Part shown: positions 57,356 through 64,000 of the stretch, piece after piece
How positions within the stretch are numbered: position 1 is the first letter of the stretch
Layout of the letters: each line of letters begins with the position of its first letter
Origin: Microcoleus vaginatus WJT46-NPBG5
Lineage (GTDB): Bacteria; Cyanobacteriota; Cyanobacteriia; Cyanobacteriales; Oscillatoriaceae
Assembly (NCBI GenBank): GCA_019359355.1
Contig: JAHHHM010000016.1
Coordinates: 1-64,000, forward strand
Direction of reading: 5' to 3'
Length of the DNA stretch: 64,000 bases
Translations under genes and position numbers: made by a program
The notes under the pieces: generated by a model
What the model was told of the DNA's origin: nothing
Database searches by the model: none
What the model saw: only the letters and a program-made list of their open reading frames with translations

Positions 57356-58000
57356 TTATTGTAATTGCTGCCTTACCCAATTTCGGAAGGCTTTTACACT
57401 TGCATTTCTTCCTGAGATTTTACTTTGCTCAACATACTGGGGAATTGCTGATTTTATCTGCGGAATTTGGGGAAAATTAAAACTAACTTCAGATTCCGTA
57501 GATTTTCCCTGTTGCAACACATTAATTTGTAGCCGGCTGCCATTATATCGCCACAATTCAGGAACACCGAAGGCTTCATAGTTATTTAAATGTGTACGGG
57601 AAGTAATATCAATTTCTATCGCTAAATCTGGCGGCGGATCTATCGTTAAATCTATCCGCTTTTTACCTCTCATTACGGCTTCATTTTGGATGAAAAAACA
57701 TTCATCAGGTTCTACACCCTGCTGCATTGCTTCATTTTTGAGTGTTGTCGAACCTGCCGGCACAAACTCGATGTTAAGTTCTTCAAGAAGAATCTCAACT
57801 AATCTGCCAATAATTTTTTTGTCAAACTCATGCTCTAGCAGAGGTGTCATAATTTCCAAGATGCCTTTACTATAAGAAAGTTTTGCCGCCCGACTTTCTC
57901 CCAATTCTTCTAATAGGGTTTCAAACATCTGCCAGGAGATGTCTTTCAGGTGCAAAATATTGCCGGGAGGAACCATTAATTGCTTTAAATCAAGCTGCAT
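57356..58000 (-). CDS. Uma2 family (DUF820) endonuclease-like protein
   Basis: A 214-residue protein of the Uma2 group, a PD-(D/E)xK-fold family greatly expanded in cyanobacteria. The core reads PDECFFIQNE...IDLTIDPPPDLAIEIDITSRT, with the Asp, Glu and following residues of the nuclease site. Its biological role is uncertain; a link to mobile DNA has been proposed. It sits 42 bp after the kinase-WD40 gene on the same strand. Confidence 0.9.
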   Translation of the reverse strand: MQLDLKQLMVPPGNILHLKDISWQMFETLLEELGESRAAKLSYSKGILEIMTPLLEHEFDKKIIGRLVEILLEELNIEFVPAGSTTLKNEAMQQGVEPDECFFIQNEAVMRGKKRIDLTIDPPPDLAIEIDITSRTHLNNYEAFGVPELWRYNGSRLQINVLQQGKSTESEVSFNFPQIPQIKSAIPQYVEQSKISGRNASVKAFRNWVRQQLQ

Positions 58001-58042
58001 AATTTGGCCACCTTTAATCCAAAATCCAATATCTAAAATTGC

Positions 58043-59899
58043 TCAAGGGGAAGCCTGCCACAGTTTGATAGTATAGTCAGCACTACCAGAAGCAAGAGTC
58101 TGACCGTCCGGGCTAAATGCGACGGAATTAACATAGTCGGAATGGTCTGTGAGGGTCGTTTTTAATTTGCCTGTAGAAACATTCCATAGTTTGATAGTAT
58201 GGTCACCACTGCTAGAAGCAAGAGTCTGACTGTCGGGGCTGAATGCGACAGAAGTAACCAATTCGGAATGCCCGGTGAGAGTCCTTTCTAATTCGCTGAT
58301 GGGGATATTCCACAGTTTGATAGTATTGTCCCAACTGCCAGAAGCAAGAGTCTGACCGTCCGGGCTGAATGCAACAGACCAAACCGAGTTGGAATGGCCG
58401 ATGAGAGTCGTTTTTAACTCCCCAGTGGGGACATTCCACAGTTTGATAGTATTGTCGCGATTGCCAGAAGCAAGAGTCTGACCATCCGGGCTGAATGCAA
58501 CAGAATGAGCTGACTTAGAAAGGCCAGTGAGGGTCATTTGTAATTCGCCGGTGGGGATATTCCACAGTTTGATAGTATTGTCCCAACTGCTAGAAGCAAG
58601 AGTCTGACCGTCTGGGCTGAATGCAACAGAATCAACAACGTTGGAATGGCCGGTGAAGGTCGTTTTTAATTCGCCGGTGGGGATATTCCATAGTTTGATA
58701 GTATGGTCGTAACTACCAGAAGCAAGAGTTTGACCGTCTGGGCTGAATGCGACAGAATTAACAGGTGTGGAATGGCCGGTGAGGGTCGTTTTTAATTGGC
58801 CGGTGGGGATATTCCACAGTTTGATAGTCTTGTCATCACTGCCAGAAGCAAGAATCTGACCGTCTGGGCTGAATGCGACAGAATCAACCCAGTAGGAATG
58901 GCCGGTGAAAGTATTGACTAGAGCAAATGTTTCGGGTGAGGAAGTCTTAGGAGGTGATCCGACGACGGATGGCGCAGGTTCCAGAGTTAGTGCGATGAAG
59001 ATAGCAACAACCGCGCCGGCAATTGCAATATAAGCAGCCCACTGTCGCAGACGAGACTGGTTCTGAATAATAGTTTTTGTAGGACTACTACCCAACCCCT
59101 GCAATTTCAACCATTCTGACACAGACTGGGTTCTGTCTTTTGCCTTTAGGGCCATCCCTTTGAGAATTGCCCGATTCACATTGTCGCTAATATTGGGATT
59201 GTGCTTTTTTGGGGGCGTTAAAGGCGTACCGGCAGCCATGACTGGAGCCGGCTCAGGCATCTGTCCGGTTAAAATCACATACAGCGTCGCAGCCAAAGCA
59301 TAAACATCCGTATAAGCGCCCCGTTTTGCCAGTCTGTCATACTGCTCAATTGGTGCAAAGCCAGAGGATAAAAATTGCGTATGAGTTTGAGTCAGATCGG
59401 GGGTAAACTCACGGGCAATGCCAAAATCAATTAAGACGGCTTCCGAGGTGCCGGCACGCACGAGGATGTTATCTGGCTTCACATCTCGATGCAGCAAATT
59501 ATTATTGTGAATAACCGTCAGTGCTTCACCAACTTGCTGAATATACCGCAACGCTTCAGCTTCAGGCAAAACTCCCTGCTTCTCAAGGTGAGTAGCTAAA
59601 TCTTCTCCCTCGATGTATTCCATCACCATGCACCACAGTTTCCCCTCTTGGATGACTTCGTGAATCGGCACGATATGGGGATGGTTGCATTTCGCTAGTC
59701 GCAGCGCTTCATTAAGGAAATCTTGCTGAAATTTGTCAAAATCTGGCCGCTGTTGCACGGTGTCGTTCAACGTTTTGATGACAACGCGTTCGCCCTTGAC
59801 GTTTCGAGCAAGATAGGCGACACCAAACCCTGCCTCTCCCAGTTCTTTTTCTATGGTGTACTTACCACCTTGCAATTTGTGTCCTGCCGGCCAAACCAT
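58043..59899 (-). CDS. Ser/Thr protein kinase with C-terminal seven-blade WD40 propeller
   Basis: A 618-residue receptor-like kinase. The Hanks-type kinase domain (about 12-270) has Lys42, His137-Arg-Asp139 and Asp158-Phe-Gly. One transmembrane segment (about 290-310, YIAIAGAVVAIFIALTL) follows, then seven WD40 repeats (about 330-617), each SVAFSPDGQTLASGSxD-TIKLWN. Seven repeats make a closed propeller, placed outside the membrane if the kinase is cytoplasmic. The glycine loop reads GEAGFG, with Glu-Ala where most kinases have Gly-Gly/Gly-Ser. Confidence 0.93.
   Translation of the reverse strand: MVWPAGHKLQGGKYTIEKELGEAGFGVAYLARNVKGERVVIKTLNDTVQQRPDFDKFQQDFLNEALRLAKCNHPHIVPIHEVIQEGKLWCMVMEYIEGEDLATHLEKQGVLPEAEALRYIQQVGEALTVIHNNNLLHRDVKPDNILVRAGTSEAVLIDFGIAREFTPDLTQTHTQFLSSGFAPIEQYDRLAKRGAYTDVYALAATLYVILTGQMPEPAPVMAAGTPLTPPKKHNPNISDNVNRAILKGMALKAKDRTQSVSEWLKLQGLGSSPTKTIIQNQSRLRQWAAYIAIAGAVVAIFIALTLEPAPSVVGSPPKTSSPETFALVNTFTGHSYWVDSVAFSPDGQILASGSDDKTIKLWNIPTGQLKTTLTGHSTPVNSVAFSPDGQTLASGSYDHTIKLWNIPTGELKTTFTGHSNVVDSVAFSPDGQTLASSSWDNTIKLWNIPTGELQMTLTGLSKSAHSVAFSPDGQTLASGNRDNTIKLWNVPTGELKTTLIGHSNSVWSVAFSPDGQTLASGSWDNTIKLWNIPISELERTLTGHSELVTSVAFSPDSQTLASSSGDHTIKLWNVSTGKLKTTLTDHSDYVNSVAFSPDGQTLASGSADYTIKLWQASP
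58050..58920 (-). repeat. 126-bp near-identical repeats encoding WD40 blades
   Basis: Seven consecutive units of about 126 bp with high nucleotide identity (for example the text coding SVAFSPDGQTLASGS recurs almost unchanged). Such similarity at DNA level implies recent duplication or gene conversion within the gene. Confidence 0.85.
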
Positions 59900-59996
59900 C
59901 CCTCATGCCTCCCGCGCACTTGCCGTTATTCTGGCACAAAGCTAATCTAGCTTTTTACACACCGGCAGTCATCGGTTCCAATCAAGATCAACAATC

Positions 59997-60668
59997 ATGT
60001 CAGACATTCAAGAATTAATTGCCCAAATTCAGCAAGAAGCGCAACGGGAAACATTTCCCATCGATGAGCCGGTTTATCAAGCTGCCGGTGTTGAACCAAC
60101 CCAGCCAATTTTATATGCCGGCAATCTTAACAGCAATCTATGTTTCTTTGCCCGTGACTTAGGAAAGGATGAAGTTCACGCCAAACAACCGCTTTGTGGA
60201 GCCGCCGGCACCCATGTTCGTAAAGGTCTTTACCGGGCGATTTATCATCAAGAACCCGATAAAACTACAGACTTGAGTTCTGTATTAGATAAGGTTGTAT
60301 TTACCAACACCGTTCCTTACAAACCACCCGGTAATAAAGCCTATTCAGAAGCCGTGAAAAAACGCTTTCGTCCGTTCTTAGAGCAATTTCTTCTTTTTCA
60401 TTGGCAAGGAAATCGGATCATTACATTGGGAAATGAAGCTTTAAAATGGTTTTTGCCTTATGGGGAAAAAGGAGCGATGAAGGAGTTTTTTGAGCAAAGC
60501 GACCGCTACACCGGCAGCATTCAAATTACCCTGACATCTGGGGATAAGCAACGCCTAGTAATGTTGCAACCGCTGCCGCACCCCTCACCGCTGAACCAGA
60601 AATATTACGCCAAATTTCCCCAAATGTTACAGCAGCGGTTAGCTGAAGTGTTTCCAAATGGGGATTAG
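59997..60668 (+). CDS. Uracil-DNA glycosylase family protein
   Basis: A 223-residue protein related to the UDG superfamily: the first motif lies in NSNLCFFARDLGKDEV, an alpha/beta core follows with VVFTNTVPYKPPGN, and the late motif is LQPLPHPSPLNQ, matching the HPSP loop of UDG proteins. The active-site Asp/Glu-containing motif A of standard UDGs is altered, so it may act on other bases or be inactive. The gene diverges from the kinase-WD40 gene. Confidence 0.82.
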   Translation: MSDIQELIAQIQQEAQRETFPIDEPVYQAAGVEPTQPILYAGNLNSNLCFFARDLGKDEVHAKQPLCGAAGTHVRKGLYRAIYHQEPDKTTDLSSVLDKVVFTNTVPYKPPGNKAYSEAVKKRFRPFLEQFLLFHWQGNRIITLGNEALKWFLPYGEKGAMKEFFEQSDRYTGSIQITLTSGDKQRLVMLQPLPHPSPLNQKYYAKFPQMLQQRLAEVFPNGD

Positions 60669-60685
60669 GGGATTTTAAACCCGGC

Positions 60686-61270
60686 TTAGGCGGAACGTCG
60701 GACAGGGATTTGCCATTCGCGCTGCTGTAGCTGGTGCATATGATTGAACAAGCGCCAGCAATACTGTTCGGGGAGTCCGCAGGTTAATGCGCCTCGCAGG
60801 ACGACGTTGAAGTACCAGTCGTTGGGGGCGAGTTCTTCGGCTAATTTATCCACCACGACATAGGTACGCACGTTGCTGTAAACCTGACCACGACAGTTAA
60901 TGTCTACCATTTCATGCCGGTAGCCCCCACGGGGCACGTCTTCCCGCTCATCTAGCAATTCGCTCAAGCGCCAAGGCAATTGGTAGAGGACGCCTTCCAC
61001 TGAGGCTGCTGCGTCTTTTACCACGTCGAGGACGCCACAGTTACGCCGGCTTGACCGGCAATAAAAACCGAGCCTGTAGCCTTGAAGAGTGGCCGGTCCG
61101 ATGACATAGGGATGGGTGTGTTCGCCCAATGAACGCTTCAAATCCACAGGACACATACAAGAACCGTAGGCAAAGTAGTAAAACATTGGCTCGCTCTGGG
61201 CCGGCTGTTGTGCGGATTGATTAACAGGTTGTGTCCGGATTGCTTGAAGATGTCCAGGCTGAACAGTCAT
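60686..61270 (-). CDS. Gamma-glutamylcyclotransferase-like protein
   Basis: A 194-residue protein with a GGCT fold: the signature YFAYGSCMCP (about 32-41; the family has YGSN) and the conserved acidic/Gly region LDEREDVPRGGYRHE. The N-terminal 27 residues are Gln/Pro-rich and probably disordered; an internal Met at about 29 could be the start. Members cleave gamma-glutamyl peptides to 5-oxoproline. Enzyme activity here is inferred. Confidence 0.8.
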   Translation of the reverse strand: MTVQPGHLQAIRTQPVNQSAQQPAQSEPMFYYFAYGSCMCPVDLKRSLGEHTHPYVIGPATLQGYRLGFYCRSSRRNCGVLDVVKDAAASVEGVLYQLPWRLSELLDEREDVPRGGYRHEMVDINCRGQVYSNVRTYVVVDKLAEELAPNDWYFNVVLRGALTCGLPEQYCWRLFNHMHQLQQREWQIPVRRSA

Positions 61271-61638
61271 ACACTGCTATAGATTTTATTTTGAAAGGAA
61301 TTGTAGCAGAATTCGTTTAAATATACAACACAATCCCGATAGGATAACCGGAGATTAGATTTTGGTTGGGTGTAGGGACGGTTGTACAGCGTGCCCAGAG
61401 GTCATAGGATTGGGCTAGTAAATCTTGAATTAGAGCCATAACTAATCGTCCGAATACTTTGCCCCTACGATGGCTGTTATTGGCAATTACACAATAACTT
61501 TTGTTACATCAAGCTTCGGTGTTCCGGAAGAATTGGTTATAGCTTAGATCTCAATACTGCTTTTTGTGTTCCTTGTGTTAGCATCGAGTCCTATTTTTAC
61601 CCCGCTATCGGTCTTATCCTTAATTGTTGTCGATTCTT
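61271..61638. other. Spacer between the cyclotransferase-like and NarL-type genes
   Basis: Contains the GTAGGG...CCCCTAC element at 61372-61468. Minus-strand translation over about 61310-61510 stays open for about 60 codons (including SHRRGKVFGRLVMALIQDLL), so the element may carry the relic of a small coding sequence. No promoter could be singled out. Confidence 0.45.
61372..61468. repeat. Possible MITE-like element with GTAGGG/CCCTAC ends
   Basis: The stretch begins GTAGGGACG and ends TGCCCCTAC, short imperfect terminal inverted repeats also found at the ends of the palindrome at 7542-7614. The inner part is not palindromic here. Membership of a dispersed family is inferred from these two copies only. 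Confidence 0.4.
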
Positions 61639-62316
61639 ATGTCCCCCGAAACTGTAATTCCCCTGAAACTTCCTCTTGAAACTCTAGTGCTAAGAGTTTT
61701 GATTGTCGAAGACGATCCCATGATGCAACTGGGTTTAGAGCAGTCCTTAGCCGCTTACCCCCAACTCACTATCGTAGGGCAGGCTGAAGATGGTTATTTA
61801 GGCGTAGCAGCCGCACTCGAACTCAAGCCAGATGTGGTGGTGATGGATATTGGTTTGCCGCGTCTCGATGGCATTGCCGCGACTCAAAAAATTAAGGAAG
61901 CACTTCCTAATGTGCGAGTGGTTATGCTGACTTCCCACACCACAGAAACAGAAATTATTGCAGCACTTTCTAGTGGTGCAGACGCTTATTGCATTAAAGG
62001 AGCGAGTGTTGACCGGCTCCTTACGGCAATTGAAGCGGCTTATGAGGGAGCCACATATTTAGATCCCCAAATTGCTCGCAAAGTCATCGATCATCTCAAA
62101 CCGCCGGCACCCGCTGGCAACTTCGCTCAGCTATCGCAACGCGAGTTAGAAGTGCTGAAATTGATGGTAGAAGGGTTGACCAATCCAGAAATTGCTACTC
62201 ACCTTTACCTCAGTCCTAACACAGTCAAAACTCACGTCCGTGGGATTATGAACAAATTAGCAGTCGATGATCGAGTTCAAGCGGCTGTGGTGGCGCTTCG
62301 TGCCGGCATTGTTTGA
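61639..62316 (+). CDS. NarL/FixJ-type response regulator
   Basis: From ATG 61639 (MSPETVIPLKLPLETLVLR) a 225-residue two-domain regulator: receiver domain (about 22-142; acidic EDD, phospho-Asp in VVMDIGLPRLDG, Lys in CIKGAS) and a LuxR-type helix-turn-helix (about 158-222; LSQRELEVLKLMVEGLTNPEI...LSPNTVKTHV). A TTG-started frame at 61624 adds five residues. It binds DNA as a dimer after phosphorylation. No partner kinase lies adjacent. Confidence 0.93.
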   Translation: MSPETVIPLKLPLETLVLRVLIVEDDPMMQLGLEQSLAAYPQLTIVGQAEDGYLGVAAALELKPDVVVMDIGLPRLDGIAATQKIKEALPNVRVVMLTSHTTETEIIAALSSGADAYCIKGASVDRLLTAIEAAYEGATYLDPQIARKVIDHLKPPAPAGNFAQLSQRELEVLKLMVEGLTNPEIATHLYLSPNTVKTHVRGIMNKLAVDDRVQAAVVALRAGIV

Positions 62317-62628
62317 ACTCAAGTTTAACTTTTTTCTGTTCCCAGGCTCCGGCTTGGGAACGCTACAGAAATAAACTTTATCCCTAAAATTCGGCGTTTA
62401 TCCAAAGATAATCAGCAGGGACGAATGCACTTTATTCTATGGATTCACCCATTCGGGTGATGGCGGCAAGAACTTGAATTTGTTGAAACTTAAGTCACTG
62501 AATTTATTTCAATAATCTAGGTATTTACGTTCAAGTTCACCCAATTGGATGAGCCAATGTGGTGAAGCCAGCACTGCGAAACCCAGAGTATCTTGAAAAG
62601 GTAAGAACACACATTCAAGTTAACTCAA
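62317..62628. other. Spacer with two hairpins
   Basis: The hairpin GTTCCCAGGC-TCC-GGCTTGGGAAC lies at 62338-62361, with an outer TCTG/CAGA pair, and is the probable terminator of the regulator gene. It is a dispersed cyanobacterial repeat type. A second short hairpin TCACCC-ATTC-GGGTGA is at 62445-62460. No gene is seen. Confidence 0.6.
62338..62361 (+). terminator. Hairpin after the NarL-type regulator
   Basis: A stem of about 10 bp with a 3-4 nt loop, 22 bp after the stop codon. The sequence GTTCCCAGGCTCCGGCTTGG is also typical of interspersed repeats in cyanobacteria. Confidence 0.6.
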
Positions 62629-63120
62629 ATGCAAACTCCAATTAATCCCAAAGCAGCCTCAGTCGCTACAACAGGAGCTAAAATTAGCAAGCCGGTTCTT
62701 CAGCGTGGTTCTAAAGGAACAGCAGTCGTAGAATTACAAAAACTATTAGGACATTGGGAAATTTATACGGATACCCTAGATGGAATTTTTGATCTGCCGG
62801 TGGAAACAGCAGTAAAAGCTTTCCAGCACCGTGTTTTCCTGAAAGAAGATGGCATCGTTGGGGAGGTGACTTGGCAAGCGCTTTATAGCGGTGCGCCTGT
62901 CAATATGCCGGTGTTGCAAAGAGGCAGCCTATTAGGTCAGTCAGTCCTCACAGCGCAACGGGTTCTCCAAATTGCCGGTTTTTATGGCGGAAACCTTGAC
63001 GGTAACTTTGGGCTAAAAACTGAAGAAGCGGTACGCGCTTTCCAAAAGTACAATGGTTTAATTGCTGATGGAATCGTGGGGTCTCGCACTTGGTACGCTT
63101 TGAGCAAGAAACCGCACTAA
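62629..63120 (+). CDS. Peptidoglycan-binding protein with two PG_binding_1 domains
   Basis: A 163-residue protein made of two PG_binding_1 three-helix repeats: VLQRGSKGTAVVELQKLLG...DGIVGEVTWQAL (about 24-88) and VLQRGSLLGQSVLTAQRVLQ...DGIVGSRTWYAL (about 95-160). There is no clear signal peptide and no catalytic domain. It may bind the cell wall after non-classical export or belong with a partner enzyme. It lies 435 bp before the NRPS gene. Confidence 0.9.
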   Translation: MQTPINPKAASVATTGAKISKPVLQRGSKGTAVVELQKLLGHWEIYTDTLDGIFDLPVETAVKAFQHRVFLKEDGIVGEVTWQALYSGAPVNMPVLQRGSLLGQSVLTAQRVLQIAGFYGGNLDGNFGLKTEEAVRAFQKYNGLIADGIVGSRTWYALSKKPH

Positions 63121-63555
63121 TATCAAGTTTCGCTGATGATTTTTAATGAGAATTCAGGCAGAAATAGTGATAGAAATTAATTATGGTGTTTTAGGGTAGT
63201 TGATATAGAGCATCGGCTTCGGTGCCGGCAAAGCAAAGTTACGGCAAATGCCGATGAGAAAAATTTCTTTTCAGACTAACGCTTATCTCTCCCTCCCTCA
63301 TCTCAAAAAATCAATCTTGCGTGGGAACGACATTTTGCGGATTTTATGCAGTCGGAAGTGTCTATCAGTCCGCTTTGAATATTCTGTCACCGGCGGTTAG
63401 TGCGAGTCACTGACCGCCTTTTACATTACATTGTTTCAACTGCTGTGCTTGGCGTTGTTTCACTTGCTTGAGATTTTGAATTCAATTGCTTTGAAAAATT
63501 ACGGTTATACCACTACAATTTTTGACAAGAAAAGCAGTGAAACGAAATAAAAATA
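63121..63555. other. Spacer upstream of the NRPS gene with two stem-loops; possible small RNA
   Basis: A GC-rich inverted repeat CATCGGC...GCCGATG spans about 63211-63257, and a clean intrinsic terminator lies at 63392-63422. Together they look like the 3' part of an independent short transcript. The last 130 bp are AT-rich and probably carry the NRPS promoter. Confidence 0.45.
63392..63422 (+). terminator. Intrinsic terminator
   Basis: Stem GGCGGTTAGTG/CACTGACCGCC (11 bp with one wobble pair), 5-nt loop, followed by TTTT. It lies 270 bp after the peptidoglycan-binding gene and 130 bp before the NRPS start. Confidence 0.75.
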
Positions 63556-64000
63556 ATGCCGGACATTTCTAAAAATTTTAATACAGATGCAGAGACAAAA
63601 GTCAATCTTCCTGAAGAGGAAGTTTTTATCTTTCCAGCCTCTTTCTCACAACAGCGACTTTGGTTCTTTGACCAATTAATTCCCGGCACTGCTGCCTATA
63701 ATGTGCCAACCGTAATTCGCTTAACGGGCACGCTGAATTTAATGGCTTTAGAGCGGACGTTAAATGAAATTGTACGCCGGCATGAAGTTTTACGCACGGC
63801 ATTTGTAATCGTAGAAGGACAACCCTTCCAAGCAATTGCGCCTAGCTTGAGCGTAGCTGTGCCGGTGTTAGATTTGCAACAGTTGCCGGCAGGAGAACGA
63901 GAGACGGAAGCAAGGCGATTAATTACAGCAGAATGTGAGCGTCCTTTCAATCTATCTCAAGGGCCATTGTTGCGAGTGACGCTGCTACGGCTAGGCGAGA
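63556..64000 (+). CDS. Non-ribosomal peptide synthetase, start of a condensation domain (partial)
   Basis: An ATG at 63556 opens a frame that runs off the window after 148 codons. After an N-terminal 30 residues it shows the NRPS condensation-domain motifs: C1 as FSQQRLWFFDQL and C2 as RRHEVLRTAF, then LLRVTLLRL. The condensation domain comes first, so the protein is either an elongation enzyme taking a precursor from elsewhere or a starter-C type that accepts an acyl chain. The product cannot be told from this piece. Confidence 0.9.
   Translation, partial: MPDISKNFNTDAETKVNLPEEEVFIFPASFSQQRLWFFDQLIPGTAAYNVPTVIRLTGTLNLMALERTLNEIVRRHEVLRTAFVIVEGQPFQAIAPSLSVAVPVLDLQQLPAGERETEARRLITAECERPFNLSQGPLLRVTLLRLGE

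Overview
The window comes from a filamentous-type cyanobacterium, most likely of the Oscillatoriales (Microcoleus/Oscillatoria-like). The evidence is a beta' subunit of RNA polymerase split into rpoC1 and rpoC2, the cyanobacterial order hisD / rpsT-tatD-rpoB-rpoC1-rpoC2, several families largely confined to cyanobacteria (DUF4079, DUF1997, DUF4090, Uma2, DUF4347 adhesins, hybrid Ser/Thr-His kinases), and HIP1 octamers (GCGATCGC, for example at 7663, 17396 and 17525). A second motif, RCCGGY (mostly GCCGGC/GCCGGT/ACCGGC), is strikingly frequent in genes and spacers alike. No tRNA, rRNA or CRISPR array was seen.

Left part (1-13.2 kb): a remnant or end of an IS1-like element, a truncated gene piece, a large secreted RTX/SBBP adhesin (DUF4347) with an unusual upstream region (105-bp tandem repeat; a diverged second copy of that region near 170-430), purH, a 2OG-Fe(II) oxygenase, an AMIN-type amidase, a fused sugar kinase/nucleotidyltransferase and a long ankyrin protein.

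Polyhydroxyalkanoate locus (13.3-22.4 kb): phaA, phaB, an alpha/beta hydrolase and two tandem paralogous short-chain dehydrogenases run leftward. A small phasin-like gene diverges from phaA. A membrane CxxC (VKOR-like) gene lies next, facing a leftward phaE-phaC pair that encodes a class III PHA synthase. Together these can convert acetyl-CoA to 3-hydroxybutyryl-CoA, polymerise it and coat the granule.

Middle part (22.6-42.3 kb): a cupin, a hemerythrin protein, DUF4079 and DUF1997 proteins, an NAD(P)-binding Ycf39-like protein, a lambda-endolysin-like (GH104) muramidase, an exported pair (SLH-domain beta-barrel protein followed 10 bp later by a secreted CHAT peptidase), an InrS/CsoR-type metal sensor, an HtrA protease, and a signalling pair (1775-residue Ser/Thr kinase-AAA-GAF-His kinase plus a REC-His kinase).

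RNA polymerase region (42.4-56.1 kb): rpoC2, rpoC1 and rpoB on the minus strand. An HNH endonuclease gene with a frameshifted C-terminus and a strong hairpin sit between rpoB and rpoC1. TatD, rpsT and a divergent hisD follow.

Right part (56.5-64 kb): a universal stress protein, DUF4090, a Uma2 nuclease, a Ser/Thr kinase with seven WD40 repeats, a UDG-family protein, a gamma-glutamylcyclotransferase-like protein, a NarL-type regulator, a peptidoglycan-binding protein, and at the right edge the first 148 codons of a non-ribosomal peptide synthetase. The window therefore ends at the doorstep of a natural-product cluster.
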